Source: Deinococcus roseus | GTDB lineage: Bacteria; Deinococcota; Deinococci; Deinococcales; Deinococcaceae | Assembly (NCBI RefSeq): GCF_014646895.1 | Contig: NZ_BMOD01000005.1 | Coordinates: 186,001 to 250,000 of the forward strand | Direction of reading: 5' to 3' | DNA: 64,000 nucleotides | In this document: positions 16,926-28,100 of the stretch, in pieces | How positions within the stretch are numbered: position 1 is the stretch's first letter | Layout of the letters: the number at the start of each line of letters is the position of its first letter | Program-made: the position numbers and the translations under genes | Notes under the pieces: model-generated | Database searches by the model: none | What the model was told of the DNA's origin: nothing | The model's input: only the letters and a program-made list of their open reading frames with translations

Positions 16926-18104
16926 ATGAAACGCACCGCCCTGATCAGCCTGCTCCTCACCCTTGCCAGCCTGGCCCAAGCCGCCACCCTCAAAGCCGAT
17001 TACAGCAAAGACTCCCAGAAACTCGCTCTGGTGAGCCCTGAACGCATTGCCTACAAAGCCGAAGCGGGAACCCACAACATCCTGATCAGCAATGCCTCCC
17101 TGGACGAAACCACCCCCCTTCCCGAAGGCTTCAAAGCCGAAGTGGTGGGCAATGACCTGAAAATCACCATTCCAGACAATTATCAGGTGTCGCTCTCCCC
17201 CACCAACACCTCCCTGTTCTTCGTGCCTGTTCCGGGCAGCACCGTGCAGCAGGTGGACGACCGTGCCCCCCTGTTCATTCCCCTCAGCAGTGCCAGTCCC
17301 AGCCAGGTGGCCAGCCTGCTGAACGGCATGTACAGCAACCTGAAAATCCAGGTGGACGACCGCCAGCGTGCCCTGCTGATCATGGTGAACCCCCAGGACC
17401 GCGAATTGATCCTCAAGGTGGTCAAACAGCTCGATCAGGCCCGACCCCAGGTGATGTTCGAGGCAGAAATTCTGGAAATCAACCAGGGCACCACCACCCA
17501 GCTGGGCATCAAATACGATGACCTTTTCACCCTCAAACTCTCTGAGGGGGACAGTGGCAGCTTCCTGAAATTCGGCAAGGTGGACCGCACCCCCCTCAGC
17601 CTGTCGCTGGGCATCAGTGCCCTGAAAGCCAACAACGCTGCAAAAGTGCTGGCCCAGCCCCGCGTCACCACCCTGGATGGCGTGGAAGCCCGCATCAACA
17701 GCACCCAGACCCAGCCGGTGATCCTCTCCAGCCAGAACGGCTCCCAGAGCGTCACCAACATCACCACCGGGATTTCGCTGCGCTTCCTGCCCAAAGTGGG
17801 ACCGGACGGCATCATCGAGGCCAGCCTCAACATCGTGGTCAGTGTGCCCACCGGGATGGTCAACAACGTCACCACCTACAGTTCCCGTGATGCCAGCACC
17901 ACCGTGCGGGTCAAGAACGGTGAACCCATCGTGATTGGGGGGTTGCTGGAAAGCCGCACCCTCAACAGCACCAGCAAGGTGCCCCTGCTGGGAGACATTC
18001 CCATTCTGGGGGCACTGTTCACCCACAACAGCACCCAGACCAGCAGCAGTGACCTGATGATCATTGTGACCCCCCGCCTGATCACCAGCCCCGAACAGCC
18101 ATGA
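16926..18104 (+). CDS. Secretin family protein (GspD/PilQ type), stand-alone
   Basis: About 392 aa with a cleavable signal peptide (to SLAQA). Residues about 115-180 look like a single N1/KH-like ring domain (PLSSASPSQVASLLNGMYSN). The secretin core follows: ARPQVMFEAEILEIN, VLAQPRVTTLDG, GISLRFLPKVGPDG and the C-terminal GGLLESRTLNSTSKVPLLGD with LMIIVTPRLI. It should form an outer-membrane channel. It is short for a GspD or PilQ, and no other secretion or pilus genes are next to it. ATG at 16926 with AGGAGA three bases upstream. The last 4 bases overlap the next gene. Confidence 0.88.
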   Translation: MKRTALISLLLTLASLAQAATLKADYSKDSQKLALVSPERIAYKAEAGTHNILISNASLDETTPLPEGFKAEVVGNDLKITIPDNYQVSLSPTNTSLFFVPVPGSTVQQVDDRAPLFIPLSSASPSQVASLLNGMYSNLKIQVDDRQRALLIMVNPQDRELILKVVKQLDQARPQVMFEAEILEINQGTTTQLGIKYDDLFTLKLSEGDSGSFLKFGKVDRTPLSLSLGISALKANNAAKVLAQPRVTTLDGVEARINSTQTQPVILSSQNGSQSVTNITTGISLRFLPKVGPDGIIEASLNIVVSVPTGMVNNVTTYSSRDASTTVRVKNGEPIVIGGLLESRTLNSTSKVPLLGDIPILGALFTHNSTQTSSSDLMIIVTPRLITSPEQP

Positions 18105-18577
18105 TCCCCATTCCTGCACTGCCCACCCCATCCCTCAGGAGGCTGACATTGTTCAGTCTCCTCTCTTCCATGCTGCTGGTGCTGGGGGCCTGTGCGCCTG
18201 CCGTTCAGGATGACACGGTGCCCGTCAGTCCTCTGCCCCAGAGCGTCACCCAGGAGCAGCAAGGGTACTTCCAGCAGGAACTGAAAGACCTGGGCATCAC
18301 CATCCTTTCGGGCAGCAGTGCCCTTTACGCAGGCCTGGAGTCCACGGCCTTCCAGAAACTGGTGGACCAGTTCTACAGAAGCCACCCCGGATACTGCCCG
18401 CTGGAAAACGCCTTCTTCATCAAGGACAACCCTTTCGGGGTGTACATGACCGTGACGGCCAAAGGGGACCAGATTGCAGCGTTCATCTACGACCAGAGGC
18501 AGAAGCCACGGGTGACTTATTCTGTGCTGGAAGGGAAGAGTTCTCAGGTGCTGGCAGTGGGGTTGTGCAGGAATTGA
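18101..18577 (+). CDS. Small lipoprotein, possible secretin pilotin/partner
   Basis: 158 aa. The signal has a Pro-rich n-region and ends in LLVLGAC (lipobox, Cys about residue 31). The mature part of about 125 residues contains a few short helices and three cysteines, and was not recognised. Its start forms an ATGA overlap with the secretin stop, so the two are translationally coupled. Small lipoproteins next to secretins often act as pilotins or assembly factors, which suggests that role, but this rests on position only. Confidence 0.6.
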   Translation: MIPIPALPTPSLRRLTLFSLLSSMLLVLGACAPAVQDDTVPVSPLPQSVTQEQQGYFQQELKDLGITILSGSSALYAGLESTAFQKLVDQFYRSHPGYCPLENAFFIKDNPFGVYMTVTAKGDQIAAFIYDQRQKPRVTYSVLEGKSSQVLAVGLCRN

Positions 18578-18590
18578 ATCTTTATAGAAA

Positions 18591-18639
18591 TATATAGAGT
18601 AAAGCGCTTTCGAATTTCGAAAGCGCTTTACTCTATATA
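18591..18639. terminator. 24-bp perfect inverted repeat between convergent genes
   Basis: Arms 18591-18614 and 18616-18639 are exact reverse complements around a single T. The core is AAAGCGCTTTCGAA, flanked by AT-rich TATATAGAGT. It lies between the end of the small lipoprotein gene and the end of the AT-rich immunity-like gene, so a bidirectional terminator is the simplest reading. There is no long T-tract. A recombination or protein-binding site at the edge of the AT-rich toxin module is an alternative. Confidence 0.55.
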
Positions 18640-18664
18640 CACTCAATATAAATCATAAAAATTC

Positions 18665-19138
18665 CTATGAATCAGAAACTTCCTCTAATTTGGCTATAAG
18701 ACTTGCTATGACTATCTCCTTCAAAACAAGATTCTCATTAAATACTAAAACAGCATGGTTATTTGTACTAACAATAAATAATTGTTCTAGATATGGATCT
18801 ATCATTCTTTTATACAAAATATTATTAATTTTGCATAATTCTACTACATCTTCATAGGTTAATTTTTTCAAAGCTCTTATACTTGAATCAATCTTCTCCG
18901 GAATTCCCCTAAAATCTATATTGATTTGTCTTATCTTTCCTTCGGAAATTATGATATAAGATTTTTGAAAGAATATATAATTAAAGCACAAATTTTCATA
19001 TAAAATTTCATCTTCTTCAGTTTCTTGTCCAAATATTTCTTTAATTTGGTCTACTGAAGAGTGGAGACCAAGTCCAAATATCTGCTCTCGAGTAAGAAAA
19101 TCATCAATAAATTTAGTTATAAAGTTATATTTTTTCAT
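18665..19138 (-). CDS. Putative immunity protein for the Rhs toxin
   Basis: 157 aa, strikingly AT-rich compared with nearly everything else in the window and rich in Ile, Asn, Lys and Glu. It has no signal peptide, so it should be cytoplasmic. Its ATG overlaps the stop of the giant Rhs gene (ATGA at 19135-19138), which is the usual position of the cognate immunity gene of a polymorphic toxin. The fold seems mixed alpha/beta (LHSSVDQIKEIFGQETEEDE; NYIFFQKSYIIISEGKIRQI). I did not recognise the family. The role is inferred from position, size and composition. Confidence 0.6.
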   Translation of the reverse strand: MKKYNFITKFIDDFLTREQIFGLGLHSSVDQIKEIFGQETEEDEILYENLCFNYIFFQKSYIIISEGKIRQINIDFRGIPEKIDSSIRALKKLTYEDVVELCKINNILYKRMIDPYLEQLFIVSTNNHAVLVFNENLVLKEIVIASLIAKLEEVSDS

Positions 19139-22100
19139 GGTACAACCTTAAACTGTGTTTGCCCAGTAAAAGCTTCCATTAGTAGTTTCGCTTCAGCAAC
19201 TCTTTGTGCCATAGATGGGACATCAGACCAGTTTCCGATAATTGCCTCAGCGCCTTTAGCTGCTTTCTTCATATTTTCTCTTATGAATTCTTCAACACTA
19301 GCAGCAACTTTGCCATCTACTTCCACAGCACTTTTCTTCTTACTAAATGTTGATTTCAATTGAATTTCGATATATTCATTTACAACCTTTCCTTTGGCAT
19401 CACGTACAGTGACCCTGGTAGGAACTAAGTTCAATTCACCATTTCCATAATTTAGATGGAAACCTTTAGATATTGCATCTGACGCACCTACAGTTGTTCC
19501 CTGAAATGATATCTCACAACGTTTCTTACCATTATGCACCAACCAGCCCTGTGCCCCTACAAAGAAAGTATGGGCTTCAGCAACCTCCAGATTGTACATG
19601 GTGCGGGCTTGCTCAATGATATTCACATACCGAACTTCACCCAGAGTGCCATCCGCTTGCTTGAGTTTATCCCCTACTTTCAGATGACCAGCGCCGACCC
19701 ACTTGTCGCTCAGGTCCGAGTGGCCTTCGGGTTTGGGTCTGGGTTCACCGTCTGAACGCTCCGTGACGTAGAAGGGGTGTTCTGGAGTGGTGGTGATGAA
19801 TTCCATCTGACCCGATTCAGGGTCACTGATGCCTAGCACGGTCAGGGCAGGGTCTTCGTTTTTGAAGATCTGGGAGATGGGCTGGTATTCTTCCTTGCCC
19901 GTTTCTTCGTTAAAGGCCAGGACTTTCTCGCCCACCATCAGAGAGGCAATGGCTTTGTCTCCAGAGGCCGTTTTCACCAGGGTTTCTGGATCAAAACTGT
20001 TTCCACATGCTTTTGCAGCCCCCCTAAACAACTCACCCACATCTGTATCAAGCCAGCCCTTGATTTTGGAACCAAATGCAGATGCAGCAGCAGTTGCTTC
20101 TTCTGGGAGGTATTTTCCAAGGGTCCTGACCAGTGGGCCTGCAGCTTCGCCCCAGGGAACCACAGATGCCGCGGCAAGACCACAGGCCAGTTTGTCGCCA
20201 AATCTACACTCTTGCAGCGTGGTGATTCCCAACAAGTCATCCACAATCTTCATGGTTGTCTGGGCATTGATAATTTTCAACTGATTTTCAAATTCTTTAT
20301 CTGCATAGTAAGAAATCATATGCCTTGCAATTTGATCTGGACTTGCACCATTCTTGATGATTTTCGCAAGTTCATCATGACCATGAATAAAATCGAAAGC
20401 TTTGAGATAACCTTTTTCAACGGAATCAGCAATAGAATTAAGGAAGATTGCCTTGGTATCAGATTGCATCTTTGGAGAATCAATAATGGCCAGGGCCGCT
20501 TCATAAGCATACAATCTTCCATAAACGGATATGTTGATGTTGCCTCTGATTCTATCTTCAATCAGTTGTTGATACCTCCTCATGGCCTTGCCTATTTCGT
20601 CATCGCGTGCGGCCAGGTCAGCCACCCTTTGTTCAATGTCATTTTTTGCTTTTTCCAGGTCTTGCTTGGCAATACATCCCTTGACGGTACACAAGTAAGC
20701 TGCTGGTCCCGCCATTGTTTCAACCGTGTTGCTGCTGGGTTTGATGCTGGTGCTGCGGGGAGCATGGCCTGTGTCAGGGGTTGCGGGTTCTGTGCCTTCA
20801 CTGGACACCACATCTCCAGGTGAGTCACTGGTGGTCACACCCACACTGGGAGGAGCAGGTTCAACCCCTGCAACCCCGCCAGGGTTGAGGTCCTGAATGG
20901 GCGCACCGGAATCTGCCCCATGGGTCTGAACCTCATTGAGGGTCACGCCTTCAATGCTCCCAGGCAGCACACTGCTGTTTTCTGCCTGATCCCCATCAGA
21001 TTTCACTGTGGTGTCACTGACCGTGATCTGTCCTGTTGCATCAATGTGAACTGTGGGCGCAGGGGCTGATCCAGGCGTTTTTTCTTCTGCAGCCTGGGGG
21101 GAAACGGCTTTGCCCTGAACCACCTGTGTGCTGGTTCCCTGAGAGAAGGTGGTGATTTCAGGACTGGAGATGCCATCTTTCTTGTCTGAAGTTTTCTGGG
21201 TCTGGCCTTCAGCAGGGGTTTCAGCTGTGGGTTTCTGTGGGGTTTTTGCTTTGGTGGTGTCTTTGGCCCCAGAGGGTTTCACATCTCCAGGAGAGGGAAT
21301 GGGATCCACCTGATCGTGGGACTGGACATCCAGGGGTGCCACAGTGCCTGTGATGGATTCAGGCAACACTTCTGCAGCTTCGGTGTCTGCCTGGGTGTCT
21401 GGTGCGTCAAAGACCACCACGCCCGTCCATTCTGTCGAACTGTTGACCCCATCGGCCAGAGAAAATGTGGCATCTCTGACCTGATCATACTTGTCAGGTT
21501 GTTTCAGGTAATCTGCGTTTGCCGGGTCATAGGTGCCACTTCCGTTGGTGGAAGCCAGGGTAGAACGGTCAATGGTTGCGGTGTAACTGCCTTCCTTGTG
21601 GCGAACCATTTGAATGGTCAGTCCTGTGGAGTAGGAACTGTTCCATTTGCGCTCGACAAGTGTGGAGTATTTGGTGGATGTGCCATCTGTGGGCAACTGG
21701 CGCACACCTGCCGTGCTGGACAGCACCTCATCTCCTGTGGGGCTGTAGAGAAAGTGGTTCCAGTTGTGCTTGTCTGCCTCCACCTTGTAGAAGAGGGCGA
21801 CTTTCTGATCGGCGTCATACCGCTTCAGGTAACCATAATTCTTGAAGATGTTGCCGTCTTTGCTGGTGAACAGGATGCGGTTGCCTCTGGAGTCCAGAGA
21901 GTACTGCTTGTAGAAGGTGACCGTTGCATCGTTGGGCTGAGGCGTTTCCTCCCGGAACAGGTGCCCATCTGTGGGGGTGTACACATAATTGGTCACCGTG
22001 GTCTGACCAGAAGGAGCAGAACCTGTCCAGACCCCCGTGGTCACAATCACGCCACTGAAGTTCTCTGCTGGCTTGTTGTCACTGGTTTTCATCACCATGG

Positions 22101-25100
22101 GTGCAGAGGCAGCAGTGAACGACACTTCACCCCGGTTCATGATGCTGATGTCTGTGGTTCTGGTGGGGCTGCCCACCTGGGTTTTCGTTGGCGCAATTTC
22201 AGATGTGGAGAAGCTGGAAGAAGTGCTCGTCAGATTCTGATAGTTGGCATCGTACGTGTAGCCCACCGTGTTGGTGGTGCTGTTTCCGTACGTCCCTTTC
22301 ACCAGATAAGTCAGGCTGTACAGGTTGAAAGGCGCACCAATGGTGGTGTAAGTGGCGGTGAAATCTCCTTCGGTTGGGAAGGGATCCGGGGTGGTACCAC
22401 TTTGCTGACCTGTGTTGGGCACATAAGTCCTCTTGGATTCACCAGGAGAACACTCTGCACCCCCCAGTCCGTCTGCAGTACAATCCATGGTCTGGCTGGT
22501 CTGGCTGACCAGATCCCCATTCGACACAAATTCGGTCTTGTAGGAGTTCTGGGTGTCAGAGACTTCTGCTGTTCTGGAATCAGTTTTCACCAGGGAAACA
22601 GACTGACCATAGGCATTGTATTTGTTGGTGAGGGTGGTGTTGTATTTCCAGGCCTTGTTGAGCTGCAGGTTGGCAAACATGGCTTCGCCATTTTTCCAGA
22701 CCACAGAACTGGCATAAGCTGTGGGTCCAAACACTTTGGACGCTCTTTTGGAAAGGTCATCATCGCCAAGGCTGGGATTTCCAACCTTGCCGATTCCCAG
22801 TTGATCCAGGGTGGATGTCACCACTCCACAGGCATCTTTGGTTTTCACAGTTGAATAATTGAGACCAGAAAGGGTCTGGGTGGTCTTTTCTGTGAAAGTG
22901 CAACCCGTCACTGCAGAGTACATGGAAACGGTCTGGGTGGCATCCAATCCGTAAGCAGTGGTGATCACCAGGGGCTGGGCCGCAGAGGCAGCCAGCACAT
23001 TGAAATTCTGGGCATTGACGTCTTCGGGCTTGATGAAATAACGGGCTCCATTGGAGTCTTTGCTTTCAATCTCTCGACCCAGCGTGTCGTACTTGAAGGT
23101 CTGGAAATTGGAGGTGCCTCCAGAAGTGACGGTCACTTTGGATCTGTTGCCATCCAGGTAGTATTCATTCTCTGTCACCTGGGTCAATGGCGTGGCTTCC
23201 AGGGTGTTGTTATGGGTCACGCTCTGATCGGTGATGGTGGTTTTCTGAACCAGACCCCGGTTGTTGTACTCGGTGACAATGGCTCCCAGGGTGGCCGCCA
23301 GAGTGGTAGAGCCAATCTTGGCAGGGTTCTCCACATTGATCTTCAGGTTGCGATCGCCACGGGTTTCCCGACCCTGGGCATCGTATTCGTAGGTGAAGGT
23401 GTTCTTCTTGAGCACCTGGCCTGCAGCCAGCACTTCATCGTATTTCTCTTTCAGCAACCCCAGCGTGTTGTATTTCCAGTAGGTGCCGTAACGCGTTTCT
23501 GGTTTTCCGCTCGCATCCAGCAACTGGGTGCCATCGTCTTTGGTCTGCTGGGCGTAAATCTGTGGGTTCCCACGGAAGTAACGGTAGACCCGCGCATTCA
23601 GGCTGTTGTAGACAAATTGTGCAAAGTACTCTTCTGCAAAGTACAGGTTGATGGGATCTGCAGCCCCGTTGGGATCATAGCCCACACCTTTGCTGATTTC
23701 TTTGCTGACCCGGCCCAATCCATCGAGCTCCCAGATTTTCAGGTTGCCTGCAGTGGGAGAACCCGCATTCACCGTCAGCTTCTGCACAGGTGTAAGGGTC
23801 AAGAAGCTGGGATTGGAATCGGTGTACGCATAACTGGTTTCCATCACCTTGTTCCCGTCCAGACGGTACAGGTGTTTCTTCCAGGGCACCCCGGTCGCAG
23901 AAAACACCGCAGGACGGGATTCCGCTGTCATTTTCCCCAGGCTGTTGTACTCGTAGTACGTGTACAGGTTCCGCTCACTCTTGCGGGTCAGGTTCCCATA
24001 CCAGTCGTATTTGTAGGTGTAAGTGAAGCCACCAGACAATCCTGCTGCACTGTCCACACTGTTGGTCGTGGTGGTCCCGCTGGTGGTGGTGGTGCGGGCG
24101 AGTTCTTTCCTCTCCAGCACCTGACCGAAGGGATTGTACTTGAAGGTGGTCTTGAACCCCTCAGCGTTCACCTGTTCGGTGGTGTTGCCATCCTCGTCGT
24201 AAGCCTGCGTCAGCACCCCACCCGTCGGTAAGGTCGTCTTTACAGGTTTCCCCTGATGGTTGTACTCAAAACTGGTCCACACCCAGGTGGGGGTTCCAGA
24301 CACCAGATTTGCACTGGGTTTCCCGGACTTGCTGGGCAGAGGCAGACTGTAATTGAACTGGAAGGACTCCACCTGATCAAAGTACATGCCAATGCTGCTG
24401 GTCCAGGAAGCCGTCCCTGTGGTGGCAGGCGTTCCCGTCACTTTCGGCAGGTAAGTGCCCACCACCATCCCATCGGCAGTGATGGAGGAGAACTTGCTGA
24501 TCACCCCACCAGCAGCAGAGGCAGGATCATACCATTCGCTCTCGGCATACACCTGGTTCAGCGGATTGTAGTACAGCTTCCTGACTTTCCCATCGTTGTT
24601 CATCTGTCCAACAACATTCTTCGCAGCATCAAACGCAGACCACACCACAGCATCCGTCTGGGTTTTGTCCAGGGTGATGCTTCTGGAGGACAGCGGATCT
24701 GAAGTGGATGTGGGTTCTTTGGCATTCCACAGGGACTTCTTGACCCGGTAAGCGTTGTTCAGAAGGTCGTAATCGGTGGTGGTGACGTACCCTTCGGCAT
24801 CCGTGACCTTCACGGCCTGACCAAGGTCGTTGTACTCGGTGGTGGTGGTCGCCACATCCCCCACCAGGCTGCCATCGCTGACTCTCACCAGAGGATCTGC
24901 CCAGTTCACCGTGGTGTCGCTCTCCAGCAGCACCCGTTGTTTGATCACCTGCCCCAGGTTGTCGTACGTGCTCGACACCACACTGCGGCGGTTGTCTGTC
25001 ACGCTGTTGCTCGACACGTTCCGCATCACCGGGCTTACCGTGTACAGCAGGTTCCCTTCCACGTCGTACCGCTTCACCATCCGACGGCTGTCATTGTCCG

Positions 25101-28100
25101 ACACGATGCTCGCGTCATACGACAGCGTCACAATCTCCAGACCCAGCTGGTCATACACATGATCCGTGTTGAAGGTCCCCGTGTTCACGTTCGTTCCGGC
25201 CAGCGTGCTGGTGGCATACGTGGTCTTGGATTCCCGCGTCACCCAGCCCAGATGGTTGCGGGCATACGTCTGCAGCAGCTCCACTTCCCCTTTTGGGTCC
25301 AGTTTGGTCTGCTTGTCCACCCCACCAAACGCATCGTAGGTTTGCGCCATGCCGCTGCCATCCGGGTTGCTACCACTCAGTTCCCGTCCCAGGCTGTCAT
25401 AACTGTGGCTGATCACAAAGTCGTTCTTCAGCGTCCCGCCTTCCAGCACCAGGCGGTGTTCTTTGCTCACCCGACCAAAGCTGTCCAGTTCATAGGTTTC
25501 CAGGCTCCTCAGCGTGCTGATCGGAGACTGCGCGCTCCACGCCGTGTTCGGACCCAGCCCTCTGGCCACCCCGGTCAACATTCCGTTGCTGAAGTGGTAA
25601 TCCGTCAGGTTGCTGACATGCCCACTCCAGTTGCTCAGCAGTTCCCCACTCGAGGCGTAATTGTTCACCTGTTCGTTCTGGTAGCTGCCCAGCAGTTCGG
25701 TGCTCCACACCTTCTGCCCGAACCCGTTGTACACCATCCTCGTCTGGTAATTGCTCCTGGTCACACTGCTGGGATCTGCCGTCACACTGCTCGGCAAGTT
25801 GCCTGCCACTGCACCCACCAGTTCATCGCGCACCACATTGCCGAACTCGTCGTAATGCAAGTACTGGTTGCTCAGGGTGTTGCCCGCCAGGTCCCGCGTG
25901 ATCACCTGAGAGGGTTGATCCTGCGGTTGTTTTACCGTGCGGGTCACCGTGGGTGCCCCTGCGGTGGTGGTGTTGTTCACATCCCGGTAGTACAGCAGCT
26001 GGCCGGTGGTCACGGTGGCATCGCTTGCTGCCCGGTAAGTGTAGGTCGCGGTGGTCTGGTGCGCCACCCCGTTCTGGTCATTCCACTTCACACCCTGCGT
26101 GGCCAGCAGTCCTCTGCGGCCACTCTGGTCGTAGGTCAGCACCGTCCGGCGCAATTCCGTTCCACCCACACTGGCAATGCTGGCAGGAATGACTTTGGCA
26201 TCAAAAGACGCCCCTTTGAGGATGGCAGCGTCCACCTGGGCCACCACGTTGAAACTCTGGTTGTTCACCAGCACTGCGGTGCCCAGGCTGTACTGGTTCA
26301 CTGTGCCCAGTGCAGGGTAACTGGGGGTGTAAGGGGAGGTGGTGTTGCCGTAAAGGTAACTGCTGGTGATCGCGGGACGCTGGCTTTGCACCAGCTGGTT
26401 GTCGTTGTTGTAAACGAAGTTCTCTTGGCTGGTCCAGCCTTTGCGTTCCGCCGGGTTGAATTCCCCGAGCACTTCAGCGCTGACCCCTTCAGGCAAAATG
26501 ATCTGCTGGTCTTCAGCACTCTGCGTGGCCGTTAGGGCCATGGGGGCGAACTTCAGGTTGGCAATGCCGTTGCGAACACTCAAAATCTGATTGGCGACAT
26601 TCAGGATTCCCGGATCGCTGCTGCTCTGGGTGCCCATCGCAGCCTGCACCACTGCCTGCCAGTCTTTGGTGCCCTGCAAGGCTTCATCGGTGGGAATCAA
26701 CCCTCCGTTGACCTTGAACACGCCATTGTTCTTGGGAATGCCTGAATCGTTGAAAGTGCATGCCAATTCCTGACCGCCAATCTTCATGGTCAGGGGCCGT
26801 TCAATTTTGATGTCCCGGTTGTTGTTCAAACCCACTGCAATAGAAGATTCGATGGAACTCTGTGCACCAATTGGACGCATGTCAAAGTAACGCACAGCCA
26901 TGCAACCATCAATGTCAATTTTGCTTTCAGCAGTGGTCTGACTGAGACCAAACCAGGTGTATTGGGTGGAACCAGAATCCTTCCAACCCAAGCCCATGAT
27001 GGGATACCAGAACTTGCCATCGGCACTGGTGGGCAAGTTCTTCATTTCGATTTTGAACTGGAAGTTGCGCTTCTTGTTGGGATCATTGGGTGTACCACAA
27101 TCCCATGGATAGCAGAGGTAAATGGTGCTGGGATAGATGCCCGAGTTGGGGAAGTCGTAAAAGTCGAAGCCGAAGTAACGCACTTCTACGGGGATCACGT
27201 CGTAGACACTGGGGTTCTCTTCAGAAACCGCCACCAGCGTGTACTGCTGCGTTGACCCTGACAGATCCTTGCTCCAAGCTGGAGGCGTAAAGGTGATGGT
27301 CTCGTCGTTGTCTGACGTTTTCGCAATGCTGCCACCGTTGGTGTACCAGCGGATCTTCTTGCTGAACACATCACTGGAAGTCGCAGCACTGTCCAGGTTC
27401 AAATGTGCCTTCACCTGATAACCCTTGTTGTAAGGGTTGTTCGCAGAAGCAGGCAGCGGAATCTGGTAACGCACACTGGTGGGTTTGGTCCCGGTGGTCA
27501 CTGCAGAGAGCGGCAAGTCCCCCTCGGGGGCAGGGGCAGCCACGCTCTTGATGTACGAGTACACCGGCAAACTCACTTCGTTCACCACATCCGGGTAGCT
27601 GTCGCTTTTGGCTTTCACCGTCAACTGAAAGGAAGGCACACCCCTCGGGATCTGCACCAGCTTGCCATCCAGGTAGTTCAGTTTCAGGTTCCGCACGTAC
27701 CACCCAGGGTTGTTGGTGGTTTTCTCCAGCAAAGTGAAACGGTCGGTGTCATTGCTGACCACCAGGGTGGTGCTCACCGTCTGCCAGCTGCTGGTCAGGC
27801 TGCTTTTCTGCAGTGCCGCATCGCTCATGCCACTGTAAATGTCCAGCGCCGAGTCTGCTTTCGCGTCAAAAGACACCTGATAGCGACCCACAGGCAGTTT
27901 CTGCTTGAGGGTCAGACCGCCCGTCACATTGTCAGTGCTGCTGTCCGATTTGAACACTGTGTAACCATTGCTGGTGGGATCTTGCACCATCACGGCAGGC
28001 TTCAAGAAGTACCCGCCCCACAGCCCACTGTCCGGTCCGGTCAAATCTGAATCCACAATGCCACTCACAGGGTTGTTGTTGCCATCCACCTGATTGACCA

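Noticed and set aside
15498..18131. 877-codon minus-strand open frame opposite the subtilase and secretin genes
   Set aside because: The translation is Gly/His/Gln/Val-rich with no recognisable motif, while the plus-strand frames carry complete S8 and secretin signatures.
24937..26535. 532-codon plus-strand open frame inside the Rhs gene, and similar ones at 21316-22854, 23212-24231 and 29167-30795
   Set aside because: They lie opposite the Rhs coding frame, have His/Arg/Gly/Val-rich low-similarity translations without domains, and lack ribosome binding sites. They are shadows.
25000..27000. Repeated short motifs in Rhs DNA as a CRISPR or tandem repeat array
   Set aside because: They are degenerate YD-repeat codons without constant repeat and spacer lengths.
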